Assembly: GCF_014873855.1 (NCBI RefSeq)
Contig: NZ_JADBEL010000011.1
Coordinates: 56,206-120,205, forward strand
DNA length: 64,000 nucleotides
Origin: Sporosarcina limicola
Lineage (GTDB): Bacteria; Bacillota; Bacilli; Bacillales_A; Planococcaceae
Direction: 5' to 3'
Shown here: positions 7,822 to 16,704 of the stretch, one piece after another
How the letters are laid out: each line of letters begins with the position of its first letter
Numbering within the stretch: the stretch's first letter is position 1
Translations under genes and position numbers: made by a program
The notes under the pieces: model-generated
Told to the model about the DNA's origin: nothing
Databases searched by the model: none
The model's input: only the letters and a program-made list of their open reading frames with translations

Positions 7822-9916
7822 AAAGACAGAATATCGATTAGAGAATTTAACATGTGCTAGTTGCGCTATGAAGTTCGAGAATAACGTTAAAAGTTTATCA
7901 TCCATAAAGGATGCACAAGTGAACTTCGGTGCATCGAAGTTATCATTTCAGGGTAGTGCGACTGTGGAGGACCTTGAAGCGGCGGGTGCTTTTGACGGTA
8001 TTAAAGTAATCCCACTTCAAAATAAAAGAATCGAGCCACAAATACCTTTCTTTAAACGTAAAGAAAATAGCATTACACTTTTTTCACTTTTATTCTTAAT
8101 TATCGGATCAATTGTATCGTTCCGTTATGCAGAAACACATCCAGCAGCGATAGTCCTTTTTGCTGTATCAATTGTAATTGGAGGAGCCGGTATATTCAAA
8201 ACGGGCATAAAAAATCTTGTCCGGTTTGAATTTGATATGAAAACGCTTATGACGATTGCAATCATCGGTGCGGCGATTATCGGGGAATGGCGTGAAGGTG
8301 CAGTCGTTGTCTTTCTCTTCGCAGTCAGCGAAGCGCTTGAAGCCTATTCGATGAATAAAGCGCGCCAATCGATTCGACAACTAATGGATATTGCACCACC
8401 AACAGCATTTGTTAAACGTGGTGAGGAGTTGGTAGAACTTCCTACTGAAGATCTTGTTATTGGCGATGTATTAATTGTGAAGCCGGGGCAGAAAATCGCG
8501 ATGGATGGGGCTGTTCTTACTGGATACTCAACAGTCAATCAAGCAGCGATTACTGGGGAATCTGTGCCAGTGATAAAACAATCAGGCGACGAAGTGTTCG
8601 CGGGTACGCTTAATGAGGAAGGCGTGTTGGAAGTAACTGTCACGAAACTAATTGGCGATACAACAATTGCAAAAATCATTCATCTCGTCGAAGATGCCCA
8701 GGCAGAAAAAGCACCATCACAGAAGTTTGTCGATAAATTCGCCAAGTATTACACACCTGTCATCATCGGAATTGCAATGCTTGTCGCTATCGTACCGCCA
8801 CTGCTCGGCGGTGACTGGAGCACGTGGATCTATCAAGGTTTAGCGGTGCTTGTCGTCGGCTGTCCATGTGCACTCGTCATATCGACACCGATTGCGATTG
8901 TCACGGCGATAGGAAATGGAGCACGTCAAGGTGTGCTCATTAAAGGTGGCATCTACTTAGAGGAAGCTGGACGTCTAAATGCAATCGCTTTTGATAAAAC
9001 GGGAACATTAACGAAAGGATATCCGGAAGTAACGGATTTCATTGTGTATGGGGAAGTTGAAAAAGAGCAATTGCTTAGTGCGATTGCTGCAGTAGAATCA
9101 ATGTCACAGCATCCTCTTGCGAAAGCGGTCACGACGTATGCACACCAAAATGGAGCGGAAAAACGTTCGGTGTCAAACTTTCAATCGGTGACTGGAAAAG
9201 GTGCTTATGCAGAAGTAGACGGGATAACATTGTCTATTGGTAGCTTGGACTGGGCGCATGAACTTTCTTCATTGCCGAAAGAGGCTTCGCAACAAGGGGC
9301 GGCTCTTCAGCACGAGGGGAAAACAGTCATGGCGATTGTCACTGGCACGGAATTTAAAGCATTACTTGCCGTAGCGGATCCTATTCGTGAAGAAAGCCGA
9401 AGTGTTCTTAGAGAGTTGAATGAAATTGGCATTCGCCATACGGTCATGTTAACAGGCGATCACCAGGCAACTGCAGAAGCGATTGCGAAAGATTTAAATG
9501 TTACGGATGTCCGTGCAGGGCTCATGCCCGAAGACAAATTGATAGCTATTAAAGAGTTAAGTGACAAGTTCGGACGCGTCGCAATGGTTGGCGATGGCAT
9601 CAATGACGCGCCTGCCCTAGCAGCAGCGTCGGTTGGAATCGCGATGGGTGGAGCGGGTACGGACGCAGCCTTGGAAACAGCTGATATTGCACTTATGGCG
9701 GATGATCTTCAAAAATTACCTTATACAATAAGATTAAGTCGAAAAACATTGCGAATCATCAAAGAAAACATTATGTTTGCATTAGGATTAAAAATTGTGG
9801 CGCTACTTCTCATCATTCCAGGCTGGCTGACATTATGGATTGCCATCTTCGCGGATATGGGTGCGACGCTTCTCGTCGTGTTGAACTCGTTGCGGTTATT
9901 GCGTGTTCATAAATAA
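7808..9916 (+). CDS. cadA: Cd/Zn/Pb-transporting P1B-ATPase CadA
   Basis: A 702-residue heavy-metal exporting P-type ATPase of the membrane. One N-terminal heavy-metal domain has CASC (C16, C19). Later come the transmembrane CPC (C352, C354), the phosphorylation loop DKTGTLT (D396), the HP locus SQHPLAKA, and GDGINDAP from residue 595. CPC with a single HMA and adjacent CadC points to group P1B-2 (Cd2+, Zn2+, Pb2+) efflux. ATG 7808 follows AGAGGGG; an upstream in-frame ATG at 7625 lies deep in cadC in another frame and has no ribosome site. Co-transcribed with cadC. Confidence 0.93.
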   Translation: MAIAEKTEYRLENLTCASCAMKFENNVKSLSSIKDAQVNFGASKLSFQGSATVEDLEAAGAFDGIKVIPLQNKRIEPQIPFFKRKENSITLFSLLFLIIGSIVSFRYAETHPAAIVLFAVSIVIGGAGIFKTGIKNLVRFEFDMKTLMTIAIIGAAIIGEWREGAVVVFLFAVSEALEAYSMNKARQSIRQLMDIAPPTAFVKRGEELVELPTEDLVIGDVLIVKPGQKIAMDGAVLTGYSTVNQAAITGESVPVIKQSGDEVFAGTLNEEGVLEVTVTKLIGDTTIAKIIHLVEDAQAEKAPSQKFVDKFAKYYTPVIIGIAMLVAIVPPLLGGDWSTWIYQGLAVLVVGCPCALVISTPIAIVTAIGNGARQGVLIKGGIYLEEAGRLNAIAFDKTGTLTKGYPEVTDFIVYGEVEKEQLLSAIAAVESMSQHPLAKAVTTYAHQNGAEKRSVSNFQSVTGKGAYAEVDGITLSIGSLDWAHELSSLPKEASQQGAALQHEGKTVMAIVTGTEFKALLAVADPIREESRSVLRELNEIGIRHTVMLTGDHQATAEAIAKDLNVTDVRAGLMPEDKLIAIKELSDKFGRVAMVGDGINDAPALAAASVGIAMGGAGTDAALETADIALMADDLQKLPYTIRLSRKTLRIIKENIMFALGLKIVALLLIIPGWLTLWIAIFADMGATLLVVLNSLRLLRVHK

Positions 9917-9943
9917 GTGGCCTTAAAATGGAGGCAGATCTTA

Positions 9944-11056
9944 ATGCATTTACAAGAATGGACGATGGAGGAGCAAGAACAACTCATCCATTTTATGACG
10001 AAAAATACATGGCCTTATCATGGTAATTCACATCCCGGGCGTGAGCTGATTGAAAAAGCAATTGAAGAGGGCGGCTACGAATCGGATGAGGTAAAGACAT
10101 TCTGGGTGGAAAATGAAAATGGAGATAAAGTAGGCATCGTGAAAATCTATGATTTACAAGATCAAATCCCGTTGTTCGATCTCCGAATTGCGGATGTGTC
10201 AAGGGGTCATGGGTATGGTCCGAAAGCGCTCCGTCTCGTAGCGGAATATGTATTTGGTTTGTCAGGCAAGAAAATTCGTCTTGAAGGTCATACGAGGCAA
10301 GATAATCTCGCAATGCGAAAAACGTTTGAACGAGCGGGCTTTGTCAAAGAGGCTCATATGCGAAAGGCATGGTTTTCGCCAAAAGAGAATTCCTATTATG
10401 ACGCGGTGACGTACGGTATCACGCGGGAAGATTTTATAGGGGGCACGACGACACCTGTCATTTGGGAAGATGGAGAAAAGGGGCGTAGCACATTTAGCTC
10501 ACCTCAAATTCCAAATTTCCCAGATTCATTCGAGTCAGAGCGGCTTGTCATTCGGGCTCCACAACTTGGTGATGCACAGGAGGCATGGAATGCGATTCGT
10601 AAATCGTTGCCAGCACTCCGTAAGTGGATGCCATGGGCGCAACCCGAACCTGAATTGCATATGACAGAAGAGAGTTTAAGGAAGGCGGTCGCGAACTTCA
10701 TCACGCGTGAAGATTTGCGCTTTCATCTGTATACTAAAGAGACTGGGGAGTTCGTCGGTTCATCAGGACTGCATCGGATTGACTGGGCGATTCCAAAATT
10801 CGAGATTGGTTACTGGCTCGCTACGGAATTCGAAGGTCAAGGTTATATGACAGAAGCAGTCCAACGTATTGAACAATTTGCTTTTGAGCAACTCGGAGCT
10901 CGTAGGGTAGAAATTCGTTGTGAAGAAGGAAATACGAAAAGTCGAAGCGTCGCTGAAAGAGCCGGCTTCATTCTTGAAGGAACTTTGAAACAAGATTCCC
11001 TATCACCAGATGGTAACGTTTTACGAAATACATGCATCTATGCGAAAATAGACTAA
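9944..11056 (+). CDS. tandem-domain GNAT N-acetyltransferase
   Basis: A 370-residue protein made of two GNAT domains. The first (residues 1-~165) has RGHGYGPKALRLVAEYVFG as the acetyl-CoA loop; the second (from ~185, ESERLVIRAP) is RimJ/RimL-like with EFEGQGYMTEAV. Such proteins transfer acetyl groups from acetyl-CoA to an amine or protein N-terminus; the substrate is unknown. ATG 9944 follows GGAGG by 9 bases; codons upstream to 9917 lack a site. It begins 27 bases after cadA and could be read from the cad transcript. Confidence 0.8.
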   Translation: MHLQEWTMEEQEQLIHFMTKNTWPYHGNSHPGRELIEKAIEEGGYESDEVKTFWVENENGDKVGIVKIYDLQDQIPLFDLRIADVSRGHGYGPKALRLVAEYVFGLSGKKIRLEGHTRQDNLAMRKTFERAGFVKEAHMRKAWFSPKENSYYDAVTYGITREDFIGGTTTPVIWEDGEKGRSTFSSPQIPNFPDSFESERLVIRAPQLGDAQEAWNAIRKSLPALRKWMPWAQPEPELHMTEESLRKAVANFITREDLRFHLYTKETGEFVGSSGLHRIDWAIPKFEIGYWLATEFEGQGYMTEAVQRIEQFAFEQLGARRVEIRCEEGNTKSRSVAERAGFILEGTLKQDSLSPDGNVLRNTCIYAKID

Positions 11057-11094
11057 TAAAGAAAAGCGTAAGGCGCCGCTCAGATACTAGAAAC

Positions 11095-11128
11095 AAAAAG
11101 GGATGCCGACTTACGTCGACATCCCTTT
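11095..11128. terminator. bidirectional terminator
   Basis: AAGGGATGCCGAC / GTCGACATCCCTTT hairpin with A-rich and T-rich flanks, between convergent genes. A GCGTAAGGCGCC stretch just before it (11065-11076) is an intergenic repeat word I have seen in Bacillaceae. Confidence 0.75.
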
Positions 11129-11130
11129 CA

Positions 11131-11286
11131 TCAAAGTGAACGTTTTCCTGAAATAAGTTGGATTACAAAGATGATACCTGCAATAATGAGTAGGATATGA
11201 ATTAATCCACCAGCAATTTTGAAAAAGAGACCTAACAGCCAAAGCCCGATTAATGCTACAATAATAAACCAAAGAAATCGTCCCAT
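11131..11286 (-). CDS. small lmo0937-family membrane protein (DUF5670-like)
   Basis: A 51-residue peptide, MGRFLWFIIVALIG... with a GLWLLGLF segment and a C-terminal GKRSL. It is almost wholly hydrophobic, with two membrane helices separated by a glycine-containing turn. This is the lmo0937 family of tiny membrane proteins, common in Firmicutes and reported as sigma-B dependent in Listeria. AGGGGTG precedes the ATG. A sigma-B-like promoter sits 31 bases upstream (next entry). Function is unknown. Confidence 0.85.
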   Translation of the reverse strand: MGRFLWFIIVALIGLWLLGLFFKIAGGLIHILLIIAGIIFVIQLISGKRSL

Positions 11287-11317
11287 TTAAATCACCCCTT
11301 TGTTCGTATACTTCTTT

Positions 11318-11343
11318 TTACCCTGCCAAAAGAAAGATTAAAC
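11318..11343 (-). promoter_or_regulatory. sigma-B-like promoter for lmo0937-family gene
   Basis: On the minus strand GTTTAA (11343-11338), 14-bp spacer, GGGTAA (11323-11318), against the sigma-B consensus GTTTAA-N12/15-GGGTAT. The rsb-type locus at the right end of the window shows that the organism has a sigma-B partner-switch system. Confidence 0.6.
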
Positions 11344-11400
11344 ATAGTGCATTAGTAAAAGGAGTAATCGGGTCGGGACTACATACTGGAGGCGGTAAAA

Positions 11401-11805
11401 TTGGCAACACCGGGTATGGAAGACTATATTGAGCAAATCTATTTGCACTTCGAGGCAAAAGGAGAAGCGCGTGTATCAGACGTTGCAGAATCACTTTCGG
11501 TTCTCCCTTCATCTGTAACGAAAATGGCACAACGACTCGCTCGTGAAGGCTATGTCATTTACGAGCGATACAAAGGACTCGTATTGACGGAAAGAGGATT
11601 GAAGTTCGGCAAAAAGCTTGTCATGCGTCACGAATTACTTGAACAATTTCTTCGTATCATCGGAGTCGATGAAGTAAATATTTACAGAGATGTAGAAGGA
11701 ATCGAGCACCATCTAAGCTGGAATGCGATGGATCGAATAACGAATCTCGTTGAAGCGATGGAACAAGATGATGAGTTTGTAGAGAATTTAAAAAAACGGC
11801 AATAG
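11401..11805 (+). CDS. mntR: manganese-responsive repressor MntR
   Basis: A 134-residue DtxR-family regulator that binds Mn2+ and then represses Mn uptake genes. All six metal ligands known from B. subtilis MntR are in place: D8, E11, H77, E99, E102 and H103. The winged helix is [21 protein letters not shown] and the family stretch [16 protein letters not shown] is intact. TTG start 11401 with CTGGAGGCGG upstream. Shorter than B. subtilis MntR by a few C-terminal residues. Followed 24 bases later by cvfB, probably as one transcript. Confidence 0.95.
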   Translation: MATPGMEDYIEQIYLHFEAKGEARVSDVAESLSVLPSSVTKMAQRLAREGYVIYERYKGLVLTERGLKFGKKLVMRHELLEQFLRIIGVDEVNIYRDVEGIEHHLSWNAMDRITNLVEAMEQDDEFVENLKKRQ

Positions 11806-11829
11806 AATTTGAGGAAGAGGTCGATACAG

Positions 11830-12693
11830 ATGGAAACAGAAAAATTGAAATCAGGCTACACGGCGGATTTGAAAGTGCTAGATAAAGAAGGTTCTCGATG
11901 GGTCTTAGAGGGTGATGAAGACGACATCATGTTGAACGTTTCCGATGCAGAGGAGACTGTTCAACAAGGGGATACAGTTCACGTTTTCCTTTATGCGAAT
12001 AGACGCGGAGAATTGACCGCTACGATGCAAATGCCGAAAATGACATCTGGATCATATGGTTGGGCACGCGTCATCCGTATCGATGACAAAGAAGGCGTGT
12101 ACGTAGATATCGGCTCTTCATTCGAAGTGTTAGTCAATCGAGCTGACATGCCTCGAGTCCGCGCACTTTGGCCGGATGTGGACGATGAACTATACATGAC
12201 GCTACGAATGGACCTAGGCGGCAATATTTTTGGAAGGCTCGCAACAGAAGAACGGGTCCTAGAGCAAATTGAAGAAGCAACGCCAGCTATTTTGAATAAA
12301 AATGTAAAAGCAAGAGCTTATCGGTTGCTACCAGTCGGATCATTTATGCTTAGTATTCAAGAAAATCATAGAATTTTCATCCATAACACGGAACAGGAAC
12401 ACGAACCACGTCTGGGCCAAGAAATTGAAGTGCGGATCATCGGTGTTCGTGAAGATGGAACATTGAATGGCTCGATGCTTCCAAGGAAAGAAGAGCGACT
12501 GGGGGGCGATTCTGAAACAATCCTCCATTACCTAAATGATATCGGAGGCCGTATGCCATTCACGGACAAATCAAGCCCCGAGGAAATCGATGAAATGTTC
12601 AAATTAAGTAAAGCGTCATTCAAGCGCGCACTAGGCAAATTGATGAAAGAGGGTAGGATTACACAAAGTGATGGATGGACGACCTTGAAGTAA
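11830..12693 (+). CDS. cvfB: S1-domain RNA-binding protein CvfB/YitL
   Basis: A 287-residue cytoplasmic protein of the CvfB family: three S1-like OB folds followed by a winged helix. Visible parts are GWARVIRIDDKEGVYVDIGSSFEVLVN (third of the protein), the later GQEIEVRIIGVREDGTLNGSM, and a C-terminal helix-turn-helix SPEEIDEMFKLSKASFKRALGKLMKEGRI. CvfB binds RNA and affects virulence gene expression in S. aureus. Start ATG 11830, 9 bases after GAAGAGG; the in-frame TTG 11809 has no site. Directly downstream of mntR. Confidence 0.85.
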   Translation: METEKLKSGYTADLKVLDKEGSRWVLEGDEDDIMLNVSDAEETVQQGDTVHVFLYANRRGELTATMQMPKMTSGSYGWARVIRIDDKEGVYVDIGSSFEVLVNRADMPRVRALWPDVDDELYMTLRMDLGGNIFGRLATEERVLEQIEEATPAILNKNVKARAYRLLPVGSFMLSIQENHRIFIHNTEQEHEPRLGQEIEVRIIGVREDGTLNGSMLPRKEERLGGDSETILHYLNDIGGRMPFTDKSSPEEIDEMFKLSKASFKRALGKLMKEGRITQSDGWTTLK

Positions 12694-12763
12694 TCCAATG
12701 ATAGGGGGGAACCTTTTCAACGCCTGAATCGTACTAATTCGTATAACAAAGGGAGGAATGTTC

Positions 12764-13651
12764 ATGAAACGTATAATAGCAATGCTTGCTGTAACCATAC
12801 TTGCACTTGGAATCATTTTGCCTAATACCGCAAAGGCTGAACCAGCTATCAATGAAAAGCTTGGTGTTCCGATTATCGTTTACGGAGCAAACTTATCTGC
12901 CGCGGAAAAGGATAGTGTGAAGAAGAGTTTACAGGTGGAAAAAGAAGCTGAAGTTGAAGAGATTTCAGTCGATGGTAGTGACCTTGTAAAGTACATCAAA
13001 GATGGAGACGGTAAGGCAAGAATGTATTCATCTGCAAAAATAACGAGACAGGATGCAGGAAAAGGTCTCGTTATTTCTATTGTCACCGAAGGCAATATTA
13101 CACAAGTAACATCTGACATGTTTGCGAATGCGATGTTGACAGCGGGGATCGTAGATGCGGTAGTCGAGGTGGCATCACCAAAAAAAGTGACTGGCCATTC
13201 TGCGCTTGTTGGCATTTACAAAGCATACGAAGTGACAGGTGAGACACTCGATATCGAGAGAACGGATGTAGCAAACGACGAATTGAATCTTGCTACTCGA
13301 TTTGCACAAAAGAGTGGTGTCGATAGCGACAAAGTCTCGGAACTTCTGACAGGGATCAAAAAACAGATAGCCGAGAAAAATCCTGTGACAAAAGAAGAAG
13401 TTGAAAAAATCGTGACAGAACAATTAAAAAAGCTTAATATTGAATTGGGCGAAGCAGACCGTAAATTGCTAGTCGATTTGATGGACAGAATTCGAAATTT
13501 AGATATCGATTTCGATAAATTATCCGAACAATTGACGGATATGACAGCTAAGATAAAAGAAAAATTTGGCGCAATCGATCCGGGCTTTTGGGAAAGTGTA
13601 AAAAATTTCTTTGCCGAACTCTTTGATTCAGTCAAAACATGGTTTGAGTGA
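12764..13651 (+). CDS. secreted DUF1002 protein (YpuA-like)
   Basis: A 295-residue exported protein. A signal peptide (MKRIIAMLAVTILALGIILP) ends near the AKA|EP cleavage site at about residue 26. The body has the DUF1002 features of B. subtilis YpuA: a GYxKAYEVTGETL-type centre and a charged, helical C-terminal half (EEVEKIVTEQLKKLNIEL...), probably coiled coil. YpuA has been linked to cell envelope stress; its mechanism is unknown. ATG 12764 follows GGGAGG by 7 bases; ATG 12758 overlaps that site. Confidence 0.8.
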   Translation: MKRIIAMLAVTILALGIILPNTAKAEPAINEKLGVPIIVYGANLSAAEKDSVKKSLQVEKEAEVEEISVDGSDLVKYIKDGDGKARMYSSAKITRQDAGKGLVISIVTEGNITQVTSDMFANAMLTAGIVDAVVEVASPKKVTGHSALVGIYKAYEVTGETLDIERTDVANDELNLATRFAQKSGVDSDKVSELLTGIKKQIAEKNPVTKEEVEKIVTEQLKKLNIELGEADRKLLVDLMDRIRNLDIDFDKLSEQLTDMTAKIKEKFGAIDPGFWESVKNFFAELFDSVKTWFE

Positions 13652-13693
13652 AATAAATAATGAGATTCAAGTTTCTGAAAGGGAGTAGTTTAG

Positions 13694-13975
13694 ATGGAAT
13701 TCGAATTTGTGGAATTGGGCGGAGACGCATTTGCGTATCGCAATGAAGAGGATGGCAACATGCGTGCAGAAATCACTTGGACAATTCTTGGAGATGTCAT
13801 GGTAATGGACCATACTTTCGTTTCGGAGACACTTCGTGGCCAAGGAATCGCAAAAAAACTATTAGACCGCGCAGCAGATTATGCACGCGAAAATGAACTA
13901 AAGATGGAGCCGGTGTGCTCTTACGTTGTCACAGCATTTGAACGCTATAAAGAGTATGACGATATTAAAATCTAA
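13694..13975 (+). CDS. small GNAT-like acetyltransferase (YjdJ/NATD1 type)
   Basis: A 93-residue protein of the short GNAT group. The central MVMDHTFVSETLRGQGIAKKLLDRA carries the acetyl-CoA pyrophosphate loop RGQGIA, and the C-terminal PVCSYVVTAFERYKEYDD is the family ending. Substrate is unknown. A GAAAGGGAGTAG ribosome site precedes ATG. It is closed by a strong terminator 11 bases after the stop and may be co-transcribed with the gene before it (42-base gap). Confidence 0.85.
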   Translation: MEFEFVELGGDAFAYRNEEDGNMRAEITWTILGDVMVMDHTFVSETLRGQGIAKKLLDRAADYARENELKMEPVCSYVVTAFERYKEYDDIKI

Positions 13976-13986
13976 TGCTAGTACAT

Positions 13987-14028
13987 AAAAGGAAATCCGT
14001 TAGCCATCGTCCAACGGATTTCCTTTTT
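13987..14028 (+). terminator. Rho-independent terminator
   Basis: AAAGGAAATCCGTT and AACGGATTTCCTTT pair with an 11-base loop, followed by TTATTT. Confidence 0.85.
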
Positions 14029-14115
14029 ATTTCGATTTGAGTTCATTTAAAATGAAACTAAATGGATGGAAAGTCGTATACTATATAGAGAGAGTAAAAG
14101 GAAGAGGTGTGCATA

Positions 14116-14586
14116 GTGAACCGTACAGCAGAAAAAGCATTATCAATTATAAGTGCAGTATTCACGACGGTGGGAATTATTTCTAGTTTTATCCTGATGG
14201 CATTTGTTAATTTTTTGAAAACAGATTCGGATTTTCGCCAGGATATAGAAGCGGATGCATTGTTAAATCCTAATCTGAATCCAGGGGATATGGAACTGTT
14301 CTTTTCATTTCTTGATGTTTTTGGGGGCTTCATGTGGTTAATTATTGCGGGGCTCATAGTCAGCTTGATCTTGATAATTATTGGAATCGTAAACATCTGG
14401 AATAATAAAAACCCTAAGCTTGCTGGAATGATGTTCATCATTGCGGGACTGACTGGGGGACTCGTTATGTTGCCTTCTATTCTTCTATACATTGCGGGCA
14501 TTCTTTGTTTGACGAAAAAATCGCCAATGAAGGATGAACCGCAATTTGTGGACGATCAGTATGATGGAACGATGAGACCCTTATAA
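14116..14586 (+). CDS. DUF4064 membrane protein
   Basis: A 156-residue membrane protein with three or four hydrophobic helices: residues ~8-30, ~72-97 and ~105-130. The N-terminal NRTAEKALSIISAVFTTVGI and the pattern of helix, acidic extracytoplasmic loop, paired helices match the DUF4064 family, which is uncharacterised. GTG 14116 is chosen because GAAGAGG lies 8 bases upstream; GTG 14107 overlaps that site. Terminator follows. Confidence 0.7.
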   Translation: MNRTAEKALSIISAVFTTVGIISSFILMAFVNFLKTDSDFRQDIEADALLNPNLNPGDMELFFSFLDVFGGFMWLIIAGLIVSLILIIIGIVNIWNNKNPKLAGMMFIIAGLTGGLVMLPSILLYIAGILCLTKKSPMKDEPQFVDDQYDGTMRPL

Positions 14587-14592
14587 GAAATG

Positions 14593-14627
14593 AGAGACGC
14601 TATCCTAGTTAAAGGGTAGCGTCTCTT
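14593..14627. terminator. bidirectional terminator
   Basis: GAGACGCTATCCT / AGGGTAGCGTCTC stem between convergent genes with a T-rich end on the plus strand. Confidence 0.8.
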
Positions 14628-14631
14628 GTAT

Positions 14632-15129
14632 TTAACCCGCAAGATTAGGATTATGAATATAGTATACGTATTGTGCTGTTTCTACGGGATAACCTTCAAT
14701 ATATTCATTGAATACCTCGAGAAGTTTGAAGCCTTGCTTCTCATAAAAGGATCTTTCAAACGTATTACGCCCATCCACATAAATGAAAAGTTGACGTGCA
14801 CCTTTCAACATGGATAAGGTATACTCGAAAAGCTTTTCTCCGTAACCAATCTGCTGATGCGATGGTAAAATATACATCGCAGTCAGTTCAGAATCACCAT
14901 CCGTATCTGTTTTTGTGAAATTGGCAAAACCAACTGGGATTCCTTCACATTCGGCTATGAGCACAGTGGTTTTTTCCATGCGTTTTATCATCATGGCATT
15001 CGAAAAAGATCGATCAATAAATTTCTTCTGAATCTCTTCTGGAATAATACCTTTGTATGTATTACTCCATGACTTACGGGCAATCTGTTGCACGTGAACG
15101 CTATCCATCGCTGTCATCAGTCGAATCAT
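14632..15129 (-). CDS. GNAT family N-acetyltransferase
   Basis: A 165-residue single GNAT domain, similar in layout to PaiA-type acetyltransferases: it starts with IRLMTAMDSVHVQQIARKSW and has the pantetheine-binding segment LPSHQQIGYGEKLFEYTL around residue 100. The substrate (polyamine, antibiotic or protein) cannot be told. GAGGTGAC lies 6 bases before ATG. It stands alone and leftward, convergent with the DUF4064 gene. Confidence 0.85.
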   Translation of the reverse strand: MIRLMTAMDSVHVQQIARKSWSNTYKGIIPEEIQKKFIDRSFSNAMMIKRMEKTTVLIAECEGIPVGFANFTKTDTDGDSELTAMYILPSHQQIGYGEKLFEYTLSMLKGARQLFIYVDGRNTFERSFYEKQGFKLLEVFNEYIEGYPVETAQYVYYIHNPNLAG

Positions 15130-15270
15130 GGCGCCGTCACCTCAGAACTTCTTTTTGTTATCATAACAAATAAGTAGGCTGAAAACTACTGCTGTAATGA
15201 AAATGATATATTTAAGGACAGGGTTTAAATAAATTGGACTAATTGGGAATTTGCCATTTAAAAAATGAAA

Positions 15271-15296
15271 GTTTCTAAAATTGAACAAGAGGGTAT
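15271..15296 (+). promoter_or_regulatory. sigma-B-like promoter
   Basis: GTTTCT (15271-15276), 14-bp spacer, GGGTAT (15291-15296), close to the sigma-B consensus; the start codon lies 48 bases downstream. Confidence 0.5.
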
Positions 15297-15343
15297 ACTC
15301 TGTATATAACCACTATTTATTACAATCAGGAGGAATGATTTAG

Positions 15344-15685
15344 ATGGCACGTAAACGAAATAACAATCTACTAATTGCGACGATTGCTGCAGGTGCATAT
15401 GCGTATTTTAGTAAAAAGGAAAATCGGGACAAAGCGCAAATCGCTTTTAAAAACATGAAGACGAGAGTTGACTCATTTATAGAGTCGCAGAAGATGAACC
15501 GTTCTTCGGAAACAAAAGTAGGTCATTCAGATCCCTATGATTTTCAAGATAATAAGATGGTGAGTGAAGGTGCTCAGACAAGTGTCCATTATTATAACCA
15601 AGAAGTTGAAGATAATGTGAAAATGACGCCCGCTACAGATGGGCTTTACCACAAAAAAGGCCCAGATAATCTAGAAAAAGAATGA
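15344..15685 (+). CDS. hypothetical small stress-type protein with N-terminal hydrophobic segment
   Basis: A 113-residue protein that I do not recognise as a named family. A basic start (MARKRNNN) leads into a short hydrophobic stretch (LLIATIAAGAYAYFS), followed by a charged helical part (ENRDKAQIAFKNMKTRVDSFIES) reminiscent of YtxH-type general stress proteins, and an acidic, hydrophilic tail. AGGAGGAATGATTT gives a strong ribosome site. The sigma-B-like promoter just upstream supports a stress role, as inference. Flanked by a terminator. Confidence 0.7.
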   Translation: MARKRNNNLLIATIAAGAYAYFSKKENRDKAQIAFKNMKTRVDSFIESQKMNRSSETKVGHSDPYDFQDNKMVSEGAQTSVHYYNQEVEDNVKMTPATDGLYHKKGPDNLEKE

Positions 15686-15711
15686 TTTAACACTCGAGGT
15701 GGATGGGTAAT

Positions 15712-15744
15712 AAAAAAACGCTTCCCAAATGGGAGCGTTTTTTT
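15712..15744 (+). terminator. Rho-independent terminator
   Basis: AAAAAACGCTTCCC / GGGAGCGTTTTTTT stem-loop with T tract. Confidence 0.9.
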
Positions 15745-15849
15745 ATGGAAATGAATTAAGAATTGGTATAATTGGATAAACACAGAATGATATAAAACCA
15801 ACATATCGTTTATTAATTGTGGAATAGTAGAATGGTAAGAGGTGAGAAG

Positions 15850-16647
15850 GTGAAGTTGGCTGAAGAAGGTAAACAAATATCATCTACAAAAATGCTAATT
15901 AGTGAAATTGAGCGGTCCAGAAATCCCCTGGAAATTGAGAAGTTTTTTACTATGGAAGAGAAATTGTTGAATCATTTATATCGATTGGAAAAAGAAGATG
16001 CACAGCGAGAATTAAAATTAAATATGGATTACGTGGGGATGTATACCGAAAGCCAAAAAATGGATGCCGTTGAATGTTATTTGATTTCCTTATCCTCGAT
16101 AATTGCGAGGCATTTAGAGAAAAACCACTTTGGTGCGCAAAAGGCTTATGGATTCAATATGGCTTGTTTCATGTTTATAAAAGTGAAGTTGAACAATCAA
16201 AATACTATGGAGTTTGCGGATGAACTAATCGAATTTTACATGCAAGTGCTTGAGAACAAGAAACAGCCAGCACTTAGACATAACACAGTAAACAAAGTGG
16301 TTCTCTATATTGATGAAGATGTGGAGTCTTCGGCGACTGTTGAGGAAATCGCCAAGAAGTTCAATGTCAGCACGAGTCACCTGTCTCGTATTTTCAGGGA
16401 GCATACAGGCACTACTCTTGTAGAATATATAAATATTCGTAAAGTGGAGGAAGCCCAATTTTATCTACGTTTTTCTGATAAGAGGATCTCTGCAATAGCT
16501 GATCAGTTTAATTTTTGTAATCAAAGCTATTTCACTCGCATATTTAAGAAATATACAGGACAAACACCCAGAAGATTTCGAAGTGGAATGAATGGAGAGT
16601 ATTTTCGTTTTTCACTTCCGGATGAAAAAAACAGCCAATCGTTGTAA
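15850..16647 (+). CDS. AraC family transcriptional regulator
   Basis: About 265 residues. The C-terminal ~100 residues hold the two helix-turn-helix motifs of AraC/XylS proteins (EEIAKKFNVSTSHLSRIFRE and AIADQFNFCNQSYFTRIFKK) and the signature ending YTGQTPRRFR. The N-terminal part (about 150 residues) is helical and matches no cupin or periplasmic-binding sensor that I can recognise. Start is uncertain: GTG 15850 has GAGGTG 5 bases upstream; TTG 15856 and ATG 15832 are alternatives. The next gene, yidC-like, begins 57 bases later but regulation of it is not implied. Confidence 0.8.
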   Translation: MKLAEEGKQISSTKMLISEIERSRNPLEIEKFFTMEEKLLNHLYRLEKEDAQRELKLNMDYVGMYTESQKMDAVECYLISLSSIIARHLEKNHFGAQKAYGFNMACFMFIKVKLNNQNTMEFADELIEFYMQVLENKKQPALRHNTVNKVVLYIDEDVESSATVEEIAKKFNVSTSHLSRIFREHTGTTLVEYINIRKVEEAQFYLRFSDKRISAIADQFNFCNQSYFTRIFKKYTGQTPRRFRSGMNGEYFRFSLPDEKNSQSL

Positions 16648-16704
16648 TAAGGCAATGGTTTGAGGTATACTTTTTAGTAGTTTGAATTAGTGAAGGTGAG
16701 TCTA

